The position numbers and the translations under genes were made by a program. 64,000 nucleotides of DNA from Alphaproteobacteria bacterium (GTDB taxonomy: Bacteria > Pseudomonadota > Alphaproteobacteria > Micropepsales > Micropepsaceae): NCBI GenBank assembly GCA_017308375.1, contig JAFKEW010000051.1, forward strand, positions 22,008-86,007. The letters are read 5' to 3'. Within the stretch, counting starts at the first letter, position 1. Every line of letters begins with the position of its first letter. Below are positions 36,382 to 45,107 of this stretch, piece after piece. The notes below the pieces were generated by a model. The model worked only from the letters and a program-made list of their open reading frames with translations, made no database searches and was not told the DNA's origin.

Positions 36382-37332
36382 TCAATAAATCTTCCGCAAG
36401 GCTGCCAGAACCGAAATGCGCGCCGTGGCCCAGGCGATTAGCGCAGAGGCCATCGGCACGGCAATGAACCATAGCGCTTCGGCGGGTTTGAGCGCGATGG
36501 GCGGCAGAAAGGGCACCGCCTCCACCCCCGCCAGTTCCAGCCCGCCCACGACCAGAAACAGAATGGCGGCGGCACCGGCACCGGCGGCGGCCGCAATCAG
36601 GGCCGTGAAAAAATAATGGCGCTCGAAGGCGCGTGCGATGAAGCCCGGATGCGCGCCCATCTGATGCAACAGGCCGACGATTTCGCGATGCGCCTCAAGC
36701 CCCGCCCGCGTTGCGAAGGTGACGGCGGCCGCGGTCGCCACCGCGATCAGCAGCAGGATGCCGTAACCGGACCAGATCACCACGTCGGCCAGTGCCTTCA
36801 GCCGTGCGATCCAGTGGGTGTGATCGTCCAGCACGGCGGATGGCGCGGATTCTTTCAGCCTGGCGCGCAGCCCGGCCAGATCGACCCGCGCGCCGGGGCG
36901 GATGCTGGCATCCACCAGATTGGGCAGCGGCAGATCGGCCACCAGCGCGTCGGCGCCGAGCCATGGCTCGACCAGCTTCAGCGCGTCTTCATGCGAGACG
37001 CGGGCGACATGGACGATACCGGGTGTGGCGGAGAGGATTTCGATGGCGGCGCGGGTCTGGCGCTCCAGCTCCGGCCCCGGCGGGCCGCTATCCGGCGGCA
37101 GCACCTGAACCGTGACGCGGCCGGCCAGCCCCTCGCGCCAGCCGAGGGCCGCGCGGTCCGCGATCAGTGAGGCGCCAAGCGCCAGCGCGGCGAGGAAGGC
37201 CATCACGGCGATCACGATATCGAGGGGGGCGGCGCCGTCATCGCGCGGCAGGATGGTGCCCATGCCGCGGCCGCGTTTTACGCGCGGCGCCCGCAGGCCG
37301 TTGCCCCGTTGAGCGGTCCCCTGATCGTTCAT
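36382..37332 (-). CDS. ftsX: Cell division protein FtsX
   Basis: A 316-residue permease-like membrane protein that pairs with FtsE. FtsEX is an ABC-type complex that does not transport but transmits ATP hydrolysis to peptidoglycan hydrolases at the septum. Four membrane helices are expected: one at about 40-60, the large periplasmic loop (about 65-190), then three in the C-half (GYGILLLIAVATAAAV, FFTALIAAAAGAGAAAIL and ALWFIAVPMASALIAW). The loop is divergent from enterobacterial FtsX, as expected for alphaproteobacteria. The start overlaps the ftsE stop (ATGA). Confidence 0.88.
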   Translation of the reverse strand: MNDQGTAQRGNGLRAPRVKRGRGMGTILPRDDGAAPLDIVIAVMAFLAALALGASLIADRAALGWREGLAGRVTVQVLPPDSGPPGPELERQTRAAIEILSATPGIVHVARVSHEDALKLVEPWLGADALVADLPLPNLVDASIRPGARVDLAGLRARLKESAPSAVLDDHTHWIARLKALADVVIWSGYGILLLIAVATAAAVTFATRAGLEAHREIVGLLHQMGAHPGFIARAFERHYFFTALIAAAAGAGAAAILFLVVGGLELAGVEAVPFLPPIALKPAEALWFIAVPMASALIAWATARISVLAALRKIY

Positions 37333-38000
37333 GTGCGGGCCAATCGCATTTCCACCAGCCGCCCATCGACCAGCCGCATTTCACGGGCCTGGGTGCGTTC
37401 GATCAGGGCGCGGTCATGGGTGGCGATCAGGACCGTAGTGCCCAGCCGGTTCAACTCGCCGAACAGGCGGATCAGGCGGGCGGCGATTTCGGCATCGACA
37501 TTGCCGGTCGGCTCGTCGGCGATCAGAAGATCGGGCCGGGCAACCACGGCACGTGCGATGGCAACGCGCTGCTGCTCCCCGCCGGACAGGGTGGCGGGCT
37601 TCGCATCCAGCCGCCCGCCAAGCCCGACCCAGGTCAGAAGCTCTTCCACATCCTGGGCATATTGCTGTTCGCGCCGGCCGGCCAGCTTCAGCGGCATGGC
37701 CACGTTGTCGAACGCCGACAGGTGGCGGAACAGGCGGAAATCCTGAAACACCACCCCGATGCGCCGCCTGAGCGCGGGAAAATCCTGCCGCATGGCGGTG
37801 GCAAGGTCCTGCCCGAACAGGTTGACCAGCCCGCGCGACGGCGGCTCCCCCAGATAGATCAGTTTCAGCAGCGTGGTCTTGCCCGCGCCGGAAAGGCCGG
37901 TCAGGAAGGTGAAGGAGCCCGGCTCCAGCGTGAAGCTGACATCGCGCAGGACCTCCGGCCCAGCGCCGTAACGCATACCGACATTTTCGAAGCGAACCAT
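37329..38000 (-). CDS. ftsE: Cell division ATP-binding protein FtsE
   Basis: A 223-residue ABC ATPase. Walker A is GLSGAGKTTLLKLIYLGE, the Q-loop region is VVFQDFRLFRHLSAFDNVAMPL, the signature is LSGGEQQRVAIARAV, Walker B is LLIADEPTGNVD, and the switch His is in VLIATHDRAL. With FtsX it signals cell-wall hydrolysis during division. It is the first gene of the leftward operon. Upstream (38028-38130) are two similar palindromic operators shared with the divergent zinc-ribbon gene. Confidence 0.95.
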   Translation of the reverse strand: MVRFENVGMRYGAGPEVLRDVSFTLEPGSFTFLTGLSGAGKTTLLKLIYLGEPPSRGLVNLFGQDLATAMRQDFPALRRRIGVVFQDFRLFRHLSAFDNVAMPLKLAGRREQQYAQDVEELLTWVGLGGRLDAKPATLSGGEQQRVAIARAVVARPDLLIADEPTGNVDAEIAARLIRLFGELNRLGTTVLIATHDRALIERTQAREMRLVDGRLVEMRLART

Positions 38001-38027
38001 GAGGCCGGACCATTACCACAGCTTTGT

Positions 38028-38050
38028 CTGGTTACCATGATCGTAACCAG
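38028..38050. promoter_or_regulatory. Palindromic operator 1 upstream of ftsE
   Basis: CTGGTTAC-N7-GTAACCAG is a perfect inverted repeat with 8-bp arms. It lies 28 bp upstream of the ftsE start and shares 15 of 19 core bases with the palindrome at 38112-38130 (common form GGTTAnnATGATnnTAACC). Confidence 0.6.
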
Positions 38051-38111
38051 CTTTGTGCTTTGCTTGCCCGCTGCACAGTGTTGCGCCTATTTTCGACCCG
38101 CTCCAGCCGAT

Positions 38112-38130
38112 GGTTAAGATGATTTTAACC
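38112..38130. promoter_or_regulatory. Palindromic operator 2 / CtrA-consensus site
   Basis: GGTTAA-N7-TTAACC is a perfect inverted repeat. It contains TTAA-N7-TTAA followed by C (38114-38129), the full CtrA recognition pattern, on both strands. It covers the start codon of the zinc-ribbon gene, so binding would probably block that gene. The similarity to the palindrome at 38028 may instead point to one dedicated regulator. Confidence 0.55.
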
Positions 38131-38928
38131 TGCCCCCAATGCTCCACCCGCTACGAGGCGGATGCCGCGAAATTCCTGCCGGCAGGCCGGACTGTGCGCT
38201 GCGCCAAATGCGGCCACACCTGGCATCAAGAGGCGGAGGGCGAGGCGGCCGCCGCACCGGCCGAAGGCGAGGTCACCGGCCCAGCCGGCGATGGCGGCGA
38301 GGTGCTGGATACGGGCGTACCGGCGGATGGTGCGGACGGGGATGCGGCAGGCGCGGGTGCGTCAGGCCCGGCAGCGGAGGCGGCAGCCGAAGAAATGGCG
38401 GCCGGAAGCCTGGCCGACGGGACGCTGGCGGATGGCCGCCTTGCCACCCCGGTGGTGGAGGCGGCGCGCAAGCCCTTCCTCGGCCTCGCCTGGCAGTGGG
38501 GCAGCCTGCGCGGCTGGATCGTGTTCGTGGTGCTGGTCGCCGCGATCGTGCTGGGCGGAATTTTCCTGCGCAAACAGGTGGTGGCGGCGTGGCCTGAGAC
38601 GGCTTCGCTCTACAAGGCGCTGGGCATGCCGGTGAACACGCTGGGCCTTGCGTTCCAGAATGTGCGCTACCGCGTGGCGGTGGTGGACGACCTGCCGATC
38701 CTGCAGGTGCAGGGCGCCGTCGCCAACATCACGGACAAGGCGCTTCCCGTGCCGTTGTTGCGTGTGGTGCTGACCGACAGCGGCCGGCACGAGGTTTATC
38801 ACTGGGATGTCGCGCTCGCGAAGAAATCGCTTGGCGCGGGTGAAAGCGTTTCGTTTCGCACCCGGCTGCCCAGCCCGCCGTCGGGCGCGCGCCATCTCGA
38901 ACTGCATTTCGTCGAAGACGGACGCTGA
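38119..38928 (+). CDS. MJ0042-type zinc-ribbon membrane protein
   Basis: About 269 residues. The N-terminal zinc ribbon has CPQC (Cys5/Cys8) and CAKC (Cys28/Cys31), as in the MJ0042 family. An Ala/Gly/Asp-rich low-complexity linker (about 40-115) follows, then one membrane helix (GWIVFVVLVAAIVLGGIFL). The periplasmic C-domain resembles DUF3426 (YRVAVVDDLPILQVQGAVANITDKALPVP). Topology puts the ribbon in the cytoplasm. The start is 38119 or the ATG three codons earlier; neither has a good ribosome site. It lies divergent from ftsE in many alphaproteobacteria; function unknown. Confidence 0.85.
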   Translation: MILTCPQCSTRYEADAAKFLPAGRTVRCAKCGHTWHQEAEGEAAAAPAEGEVTGPAGDGGEVLDTGVPADGADGDAAGAGASGPAAEAAAEEMAAGSLADGTLADGRLATPVVEAARKPFLGLAWQWGSLRGWIVFVVLVAAIVLGGIFLRKQVVAAWPETASLYKALGMPVNTLGLAFQNVRYRVAVVDDLPILQVQGAVANITDKALPVPLLRVVLTDSGRHEVYHWDVALAKKSLGAGESVSFRTRLPSPPSGARHLELHFVEDGR

Positions 38929-38930
38929 GC

Positions 38931-39467
38931 ATGGTGCCGCCTACGGCATCAAATTATTATCACGTGCTGGTTGGCGAAGAAGAAATCCGTACACGGATCG
39001 AATCGTTGGCCGATGAAATTCTGGCGATGCCGCACCGGCCCGATATGGCAGCGGTCGTGCTGGCGGGCGCCTTTGTGTTTGCCGCCGATCTGTTGCGGGC
39101 GCTGGCGCGCAAGGGGCTTTCTTTGCCATGCGAATTTCTCTGGCTCAGCAGCTATGGCGCGGGCCGCAGCGGCGCGGAGGCGGTGACGGTGCGGGCTGGC
39201 GCGGGCGCCGCCGTCAAAGGCCGCCATGTGCTGGTGATGGACGATATTTGCGATAGCGGGCGCACGCTTGCCAAGGCGTGTGCGCTTCTGCGCGCGGCCG
39301 GTGCGCAAGCGGTCGCCACGGCGGTTGCGGTGGAACGCGGGCGCAGCGATGCGGTGATGACAGCCGATTTCGCCGCCTTTCGCGGGCTTGAAGGTTTTCT
39401 GGTCGGTTACGGGCTGGACGATGCGGGCGGCGCACGCAGCCTGCCCTTTATTGCGCGCGTTGATTAA
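38931..39467 (+). CDS. Purine-type phosphoribosyltransferase (Hpt-like)
   Basis: A 178-residue type I phosphoribosyltransferase. The PRPP loop is VLVMDDICDSGRTLAKA. Other family blocks are YHVLVGEEEIRTRIESLADEI and VLAGAFVFAADLLRAL. It resembles hypoxanthine phosphoribosyltransferase, which salvages hypoxanthine or guanine to the nucleotide. The flexible-loop segment (WLSSYGAGRSG) contains the Ser-Tyr pair of HPRTs. It begins 2 bp after the zinc-ribbon gene and probably shares its transcript. Its stop overlaps the convergent gene by 4 bp. Confidence 0.88.
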   Translation: MVPPTASNYYHVLVGEEEIRTRIESLADEILAMPHRPDMAAVVLAGAFVFAADLLRALARKGLSLPCEFLWLSSYGAGRSGAEAVTVRAGAGAAVKGRHVLVMDDICDSGRTLAKACALLRAAGAQAVATAVAVERGRSDAVMTADFAAFRGLEGFLVGYGLDDAGGARSLPFIARVD

Positions 39468-39838
39468 GAGGTTTTGCGGAAGCCGGCATAGAAGCTTGCC
39501 GCGCCAAGCGCGAGCAGCAGGACCTGCACGATATTCGCGACCTGATCTGGCAGCAGCCAGGTGCCGAGCCCGAACATCAGCATGGCAGCAATGGAAACGC
39601 TGCGCCATGGCTCGCGGAAAGAGCGTTTGCGGGCTTTGCGCGTCGCCTTCCACTGCGCCAGTTCTTCGTCGAGCGAGACCTCGTCGTGCCCCGGCGGCGG
39701 GGCGGCGCGCGCGGCGGCCGCGCCTGCAAGTGCCGGTTCACGCCATCCCACCTTCGCGGGTTCGCGTGGCGGGGTAACGGGTTTCGGGCGCGGCGGGGCT
39801 GTCGATGCCCTGCGGCCGAACTGTGCCTGCTGTGCCAT
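39464..39838 (-). CDS. Hypothetical protein with two C-terminal membrane segments
   Basis: A 124-residue protein of unknown function. A Pro/Ala/Arg-rich, probably disordered N-terminus (1-50) is followed by a short charged segment (SLDEELAQWKATRKARKRSFREPW) and two hydrophobic stretches (SIAAMLMFGLGTWLLP and NIVQVLLLALGAASFYAGF). Basic residues before the first helix favour a cytoplasmic N-terminus. I recognise no named family. It overlaps the phosphoribosyltransferase stop and precedes TIGR02302 on the same strand with a 125-bp gap. Confidence 0.65.
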   Translation of the reverse strand: MAQQAQFGRRASTAPPRPKPVTPPREPAKVGWREPALAGAAAARAAPPPGHDEVSLDEELAQWKATRKARKRSFREPWRSVSIAAMLMFGLGTWLLPDQVANIVQVLLLALGAASFYAGFRKTS

Positions 39839-39963
39839 ATGCGCGTGCCCCGTGTGGATGGCGGGCCATGGTCAACCCACCATGGTTGCAGGGCATTTAA
39901 CGGAACGCGCGCGATTGTGCGGACCGGATGAATTCGGCGCAATGTTTGCGCTTCGCTCCGGTT

Positions 39964-42351
39964 TCAAAATTCCTTCAGCAGGCGGTCGATGTAATCGAGT
40001 TCTTCCTGGGGCCGCCCGCGTTCGGCCGCACGTTTGCGCAGCTCTTTCAGGATTTCGCGGGCGCGTTCGATGGTCATCTGGTCGGGCACTTTGACATTGT
40101 CGCCGAACACCCCGCCGCGTGCGCCCTGATTGCGGCCAAGCGGGTCTTCCGCCCCGCTCATGCCCTTGCCGTTCTGGCCCAGCAGGGATTTGGCCAGTTC
40201 ATCGGCGCTGCTGCGCATCGCTTCCAGCGCATTCTTCTCGCTGCCGCCGGCACGGCCGAGATCGTTCGAACCCAGTTGCTGTTCGGCATTGCCCATGGCG
40301 GCGCCGGCGCGGCCCATGCCGTCCGGCGATTTCTGGCCCTGTCCTTCCAGACCTTTGCCGATCTTGTTCAGATCCTGCTGCAACTGGTTCTGCTGCCGGG
40401 CAAGGCCCCTGGGGCCGCCATCCCTGGGATCGCCCTTGCCCAGTTGCTCGCGCAGCGTCTTGTCCAGAAGCCCGCGCTGGCGCCCCATCAGATCGCCCAG
40501 TTTCTTGATCGCGTCGTTCTTCGCCTTGTCGCCGGGCGACTGGCCCTGGCCTTCGCCATTGCCCGCCATCATCTGCATGTTTTCGAGCATGCTTTGCAGC
40601 ATGGCGAGCATCTGGGCCGCCTGCTCGCGCGAGCCGGTTTGCGCCAGTTGCTGGATCGCCTTCAACAGGGTTTCGAGATCGTCCTGGCTCAGCACCTTGG
40701 CGTTGGGCGGCAAAGGCTGGCCACCGGGCTGCGCGTTCTGCGCCATCATCTGCATGTAGCGCTGCATCGCCTGGCGATAGCGTTCGAGCAGGGCGTCGAT
40801 TTCTTCTTGCGGGGCGCCGCGGGCAAAGGCATCGGCCAGCATCTGCTGCAGCCGGCGCAATTCGGCGGCGGCAAGATTGACGCCACCCTGTTCGATCGCG
40901 AGTGCGGTCTGCCACAACAGATCTTCGGTGCGGGCAAGGTCTTCGCTCTTGCGCACATTCTTCAGCGACCAGTAGGCGCTGCGGATGGCGAGATAGACGC
41001 CAGTCTTGTCGCGATAGAAACGGTCTGGTGCCAAGGTCAGCGCATTGAGGGCCTGGGCCACCGGCTCCCGCCCCTTCATTTCATCGCGCGCCAGAATCCC
41101 GCGCTGTTCGACCAGCGCGCGCGCCAGCGGATCGGTGAAGATGCGTTGCGGCAGGCGGAAGCGCACCGTCTTGCTGTGGCCGCGCTGACCGGCGGCATCT
41201 TCGGCTTCCAGCCGCATATCGACATCCATGCCCGCGTAAGGATGTTCGCTCAGATCACGATAGGCCGTTTGCGACAGGGTTTTCGCGCCGGTTTCGGACA
41301 ATGGCAGATCGACGATCAGAGGTTTCGCCTGCGGCTTGCCATGGGGGGTGATGATCGCGCGTGCCGCCACCACGCCGTAATCATCGCCCGCCGTGTAAGC
41401 GAGCTTCAGCACGTTCTGTTTGGTTTGCGATGGCGCGGCTGCAAAGGCGATCACCGGCGGGTGATCGGGAATGATGGTGAGATCGAAATCGCCCACGCGC
41501 AGACCGCCCGCGCGCACACGCACCTCTGCCGCCTGGGTCAGCTTTACATTGGCGCTCCATTCGCCGTTCTTGCCGCGGAATTCCGTAGCGTTCTGGGCTT
41601 CTGGTGTGAGCACAAGCCGTGGCTGCCGCGCCGCATTGTGCAGGCGCAGATTGAGGATGGAGCCGGTTGGAACGGAGAGCTTCGGCTTCGCCTTGCCGAG
41701 ATAGACCGGTGCCTCGCCGGTATAGGCGGGGGGATCGATCCAGGCATCGAGCGTCGGCGCGACAAAGCCCGCCCCGGTCGCGGGATCGAGTGCAGTGAGA
41801 AGCCGCCCTTTCCATTGCGGCCCGGCGAAGAACGCGGCCACGGCGAGAACCGCAAGCGCCGCAAAGCGCAAACCGCGCGGATCGCGCGCCCACAATCCCG
41901 GCCGGGGCAGAGAAAGCCGCAAAGGCCCCTGTGCCAGAATGCGGGCGCGATGGGCGGCCCATAATTCTTCCGTATACGGATCGCCATGACCGGCGGCGAG
42001 GCGGTCCTGCGCTTCGCTTAAGGGGCGGTTGGCAAGTGCGTTGTCCCGTTCCAGACGCCTTGCGCCATCGTGGGGGCGGGGAAGGTGGAACCCGGCGAAG
42101 CCTGCGTAAGCCGCAAGCGCCGCGGCAAACAGGGCCGCGGCCAGCACAAGGCCGTGCAGCCAGGGCGGGGTGAGGAGGAAAAGCCCGCCGAGGGCCGCCG
42201 CCGCGAACAGCGCGGCAACCCCGCTGAGCGGCCAGAGCGCGGACCACAAACGCTCCCACAACAGGATCGCGCGGGCCTGGGCAATGCGGCGGCCAAGCCG
42301 TTCAGTCTTCAAGCCAGGCTGGGACGCGGTCTTGCTCAAGGAACCCTTCAT
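39964..42351 (-). CDS. TIGR02302/DUF4175 family membrane protein
   Basis: A 795-residue protein. Two or three N-terminal membrane helices (about 35-85, and again about 165-180) precede a large periplasmic part with Ig-like strand segments (WIDPPAYTGEAPVYLGK and following). A long helical region (about 480-640) is rich in Gln and Met, and a Gly/Gln/Asn-rich low-complexity stretch follows. The family is restricted mainly to alphaproteobacteria and lies next to lysA; function is unknown. Its start lies 50 bp inside the lysA 3' end. A full-length open frame on the opposite strand is a GC-skew shadow. Confidence 0.88.
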   Translation of the reverse strand: MKGSLSKTASQPGLKTERLGRRIAQARAILLWERLWSALWPLSGVAALFAAAALGGLFLLTPPWLHGLVLAAALFAAALAAYAGFAGFHLPRPHDGARRLERDNALANRPLSEAQDRLAAGHGDPYTEELWAAHRARILAQGPLRLSLPRPGLWARDPRGLRFAALAVLAVAAFFAGPQWKGRLLTALDPATGAGFVAPTLDAWIDPPAYTGEAPVYLGKAKPKLSVPTGSILNLRLHNAARQPRLVLTPEAQNATEFRGKNGEWSANVKLTQAAEVRVRAGGLRVGDFDLTIIPDHPPVIAFAAAPSQTKQNVLKLAYTAGDDYGVVAARAIITPHGKPQAKPLIVDLPLSETGAKTLSQTAYRDLSEHPYAGMDVDMRLEAEDAAGQRGHSKTVRFRLPQRIFTDPLARALVEQRGILARDEMKGREPVAQALNALTLAPDRFYRDKTGVYLAIRSAYWSLKNVRKSEDLARTEDLLWQTALAIEQGGVNLAAAELRRLQQMLADAFARGAPQEEIDALLERYRQAMQRYMQMMAQNAQPGGQPLPPNAKVLSQDDLETLLKAIQQLAQTGSREQAAQMLAMLQSMLENMQMMAGNGEGQGQSPGDKAKNDAIKKLGDLMGRQRGLLDKTLREQLGKGDPRDGGPRGLARQQNQLQQDLNKIGKGLEGQGQKSPDGMGRAGAAMGNAEQQLGSNDLGRAGGSEKNALEAMRSSADELAKSLLGQNGKGMSGAEDPLGRNQGARGGVFGDNVKVPDQMTIERAREILKELRKRAAERGRPQEELDYIDRLLKEF

Positions 42352-43570
42352 AGCTCATCCGGGGGCGCACCACGCTGAATCTGTCGCCTTTGACCAGCAC
42401 TTCCGGTGCGGGCGGCCGCGCATTGTAGGCCGAAGCCATCACCGCGCCATAGGCGCCCGCGCTCATGATAGCAACAAGATCGCCGGAATTGAGGCGCGGC
42501 AGGCTGCGCGCTTCCGCGAAACGGTCCGCGGTTTCGCACACCGGGCCCACCACATCGTAAACCTCGTGCGGGGCATCCGGCGGCGGTTCCGTCACACACA
42601 CGATTTCGTGATGGGCATCATACATCGCGGGGCGGATCAGATCGTTCATCCCGGCATCGAGAATGGCGAAATTCCGGTTCTGCCCGCGTTTCACATACAG
42701 CACCTCGCTGACCAGAATGCCGGCATTGGCCGCGATCAGCCGCCCCGGTTCGCAGATGATCTGTGCACCGGCGTCTTTCGCCACTTTCGCCACGATGGCG
42801 CCATAGGCCGCCGGGTCGGGCGGTGGCGCGTTATCGCAAATATAAGGCACGCCCAATCCGCCGCCGAGGTCGATGCGCGTGATCGCATGGCCCTCCGCGC
42901 GCAACGATTGCGCAAGCGTCACCACGCGCGCAAAGGCATCTTCAAACGGTTGCAGTTCGGTGATCTGGCTGCCGATATGCACGTCGATGCCGACAATGGC
43001 GATCCCCGGCAGGCGTGCGGCCAAGGCGTAGGCCGCGTGCGCGTGCTCCCACGGAATACCGAATTTTGTTTCGGCGGTGCCGGTGGTGATTTTCGCGTGG
43101 GTCTTCGCATCCACATCCGGGTTGACGCGGATGGTGATCGGCGCGCGCAAATTCATCGCGGTGGCGACCGCGCTCAGCGTTTCAAGCTCAGGCTCGCTTT
43201 CGACGTTGAACTGATAGATGCCGCTGCCAAGCGCGGCGCGCATTTCCGCCTTGGTCTTGCCGACACCGGAGAAAACAATTTTGTCAGCGGGAATGCCGGC
43301 GGCCAGCGCCTTGACCAGTTCACCGCCCGACACCACATCGGCGCCGGCGCCAAGTTTCGCCAGTGTTTTCAGCACCGCGATATTGCCGTTTGCCTTCACC
43401 GAAAAGGCGACCAGCGCATCCTTCGGCAGCGGTTCGGCAAAGACGCGGTAATGCCGTTCGAGCGTGGCGGTGGAATAGCAATAGAACGGCGTGCCGACAT
43501 CGGCCGCGATATGGCGAAGGTCCACGTCTTCGGCGCAGAGAATGCCGCGTCTGTACTGGAAATGGTTCAT
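42302..43570 (-). CDS. lysA: Diaminopimelate decarboxylase LysA
   Basis: A 422-residue PLP-dependent alanine-racemase-fold enzyme catalysing the final lysine step (meso-DAP to lysine). The PLP lysine is in ALVAFSVKANGNIAVLK, the glycine loop is RIDLGGGLGVPY, the phosphate-binding EPGRLIAANAG is intact, and the dimer-site Cys lies in DVVGPVCETADRF. The ATG at 43570 overlaps the lptM stop (ATGA). The C-terminus (FLEQDRVPAW) is normal, so the 50-bp overlap with the next gene is real. Sits in argH-lptM-lysA-TIGR02302. Confidence 0.96.
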   Translation of the reverse strand: MNHFQYRRGILCAEDVDLRHIAADVGTPFYCYSTATLERHYRVFAEPLPKDALVAFSVKANGNIAVLKTLAKLGAGADVVSGGELVKALAAGIPADKIVFSGVGKTKAEMRAALGSGIYQFNVESEPELETLSAVATAMNLRAPITIRVNPDVDAKTHAKITTGTAETKFGIPWEHAHAAYALAARLPGIAIVGIDVHIGSQITELQPFEDAFARVVTLAQSLRAEGHAITRIDLGGGLGVPYICDNAPPPDPAAYGAIVAKVAKDAGAQIICEPGRLIAANAGILVSEVLYVKRGQNRNFAILDAGMNDLIRPAMYDAHHEIVCVTEPPPDAPHEVYDVVGPVCETADRFAEARSLPRLNSGDLVAIMSAGAYGAVMASAYNARPPAPEVLVKGDRFSVVRPRMSYEGFLEQDRVPAWLED

Positions 43571-43713
43571 TGGCCGAGCGGTTGTGGCGGGCGCGAAGGA
43601 TCGTGCTGATCCTTTTGCGTCTGTTTGCCCGAAGGCGTGACGAGATCGGATTTGACGCCGCACCCGGCGATGCCAAGGGCGACCAGCGCGATGACGAGGA
43701 GGCGCAGTTTCAT
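43567..43713 (-). CDS. lptM: Small lipoprotein LptM (LPS translocon maturation chaperone family)
   Basis: A 48-residue lipoprotein. The signal sequence [18 protein letters not shown] has a lipobox with Cys18, followed by the LptM hallmark [12 protein letters not shown] (compare CGxKGxLxxP) and a polar tail. In E. coli LptM (YifL) helps mature the LptD-LptE outer-membrane LPS translocon. The gene is fused by ATGA overlaps to argH upstream (start 43713-43711 over the argH stop) and to lysA downstream, so translation of all three is coupled. Confidence 0.85.
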   Translation of the reverse strand: MKLRLLVIALVALGIAGCGVKSDLVTPSGKQTQKDQHDPSRPPQPLGQ

Positions 43714-45092
43714 GCCAGCTCCTTCCGCCAGAAGGCGATCTGTTCGCGCACGCGGGCGGGCGCGGTGCCGCCTTCGCTCGTCCGCGCGTGCAGAGACGAT
43801 TCAAGTTTCAGCACCGCAAAAACCTTGTCCGTCAGGCCGGGTTCGACCGTCTGCATTGCGGAGAGCGGCAGATCGGCCAGCGCCACGCCTTTTTCCTCCG
43901 CCAGCTTCACGATCGCGCCCGCGCTGTGATGGGCCTCCCGGAACGGTTTTTTCAAGGTGGTGACGATGAAATCTGCCAGATCGGTGGCGGTGGGATAGCC
44001 CGCTTCGGCCGCGCGCCGCATGTTCTGGGGTTGCGGCTTCAGATCGGCCGCCATGCCCGCCATCGCAGCGAGCGCGAGGTCGAGCGCGTCCGCGGCCTGA
44101 AACACCGCTTCCTTGTCTTCCTGCAGGTCCTTGGCATAGGCAAGGGCCAGGCCCTTCATCACGGTGGAAAGCGCGACGAAGCTGCCGAGGATGCGCCCTG
44201 TTTTCGCGCGCACCAGTTCGGCGGCATCGGGGTTGCGCTTCTGCGGCATGATGGAGGAGCCGGTGGTGAACGCATCCGACAATTTGATGAAGCCGTAGGC
44301 GGGCGCGGCCCACAGCACGATCTCTTCCGCCAGCCGCGACAGATGGGTGGCAGCGATGGAGGCGGCGGCGAGGTATTCGAGCGCAAAATCGCGCGCCGAA
44401 ACCGCATCCATCGAATTGCGCATCGGCCGGTCGAAACCGAGCGCTTGCGCGGTCATCTGCCGGTCGATTGGGTAGGGCGTGCCGGCCAGCGCCGCCGAGC
44501 CCAGCGGGCTTTCGTTCATCCGTTTGCGCGCATCGGCAAAGCGGCCGCGGTCGCGCGCGAACATCTCGACATAGGCGAGGCAGTGATGGGCGAAGCTGAC
44601 CGGCTGGGCCGGCTGCATATGGGTGAAACCGGGCATGATGGTTTCGGCATGGGCCTCGGCCTGGGCCAGCAGCGCGCGTTGCAGCAGGGTCAGCCGTTCA
44701 CCGGCATGATCGCAGGCTTCCCGCACCCAGAGGCGGAAATCGGTTGCCACCTGATCGTTGCGGGAACGGCCGGTGTGCAGGCGCCCCGCGGCGGGGCCGA
44801 TCAACTCCGCCAGGCGGGATTCGACGTTCAGGTGGATGTCTTCCAGTTCCCGCCGGAAGGTGAAGCGGCCCGCTTCGATCTCGGCGGCCACCTGGTCCAG
44901 CCCGCGGGCGATGGCCGTGCCGTCCTCTTGCGACAGAATGCCCTTCGCCACCAGCATTTGGGCATGGGCGCGCGAACCGGCCAGGTCTTGGGCGGCCAGC
45001 CGTTTATCGAAGTCGATGGAGACGTTGATCTCCTCCATAATGGCGGCGGGCCCGGCCGCGAACCGGCCACCCCACATCTTGTTCGCGCTCAT
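43710..45092 (-). CDS. argH: Argininosuccinate lyase ArgH
   Basis: A 460-residue lyase of the fumarase/aspartase superfamily that splits argininosuccinate into arginine and fumarate. Signature [12 protein letters not shown], with the catalytic Ser loop, and the [12 protein letters not shown] and [13 protein letters not shown] blocks are intact. The start at 45092 lies only 15 bp from the divergent thioredoxin-like gene; no ribosome site precedes it, so it may be leaderless or start at Met6 (45077). First gene of argH-lptM-lysA-TIGR02302. Confidence 0.95.
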   Translation of the reverse strand: MSANKMWGGRFAAGPAAIMEEINVSIDFDKRLAAQDLAGSRAHAQMLVAKGILSQEDGTAIARGLDQVAAEIEAGRFTFRRELEDIHLNVESRLAELIGPAAGRLHTGRSRNDQVATDFRLWVREACDHAGERLTLLQRALLAQAEAHAETIMPGFTHMQPAQPVSFAHHCLAYVEMFARDRGRFADARKRMNESPLGSAALAGTPYPIDRQMTAQALGFDRPMRNSMDAVSARDFALEYLAAASIAATHLSRLAEEIVLWAAPAYGFIKLSDAFTTGSSIMPQKRNPDAAELVRAKTGRILGSFVALSTVMKGLALAYAKDLQEDKEAVFQAADALDLALAAMAGMAADLKPQPQNMRRAAEAGYPTATDLADFIVTTLKKPFREAHHSAGAIVKLAEEKGVALADLPLSAMQTVEPGLTDKVFAVLKLESSLHARTSEGGTAPARVREQIAFWRKELA

Positions 45093-45107
45093 ATTGTCAG
45101 GATCGCT

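Noticed and set aside
38119..38128. CtrA as the only reading of the second palindrome
   Set aside because: The match is exact, but the near-identical palindrome at 38028 lacks TTAA, so I keep a dedicated regulator as an equal alternative.
39928..41964. Long plus-strand open frame opposite the TIGR02302 gene
   Set aside because: Composition is rich in His/Gln/Arg as expected of a reverse-strand shadow in GC-rich DNA, and the minus-strand protein has membrane helices and family features.
43788..45107. N-terminal extension of the TlpA-like gene across argH
   Set aside because: The frame is open by chance opposite argH; the real protein starts at 45108 with a ribosome site and membrane anchor.
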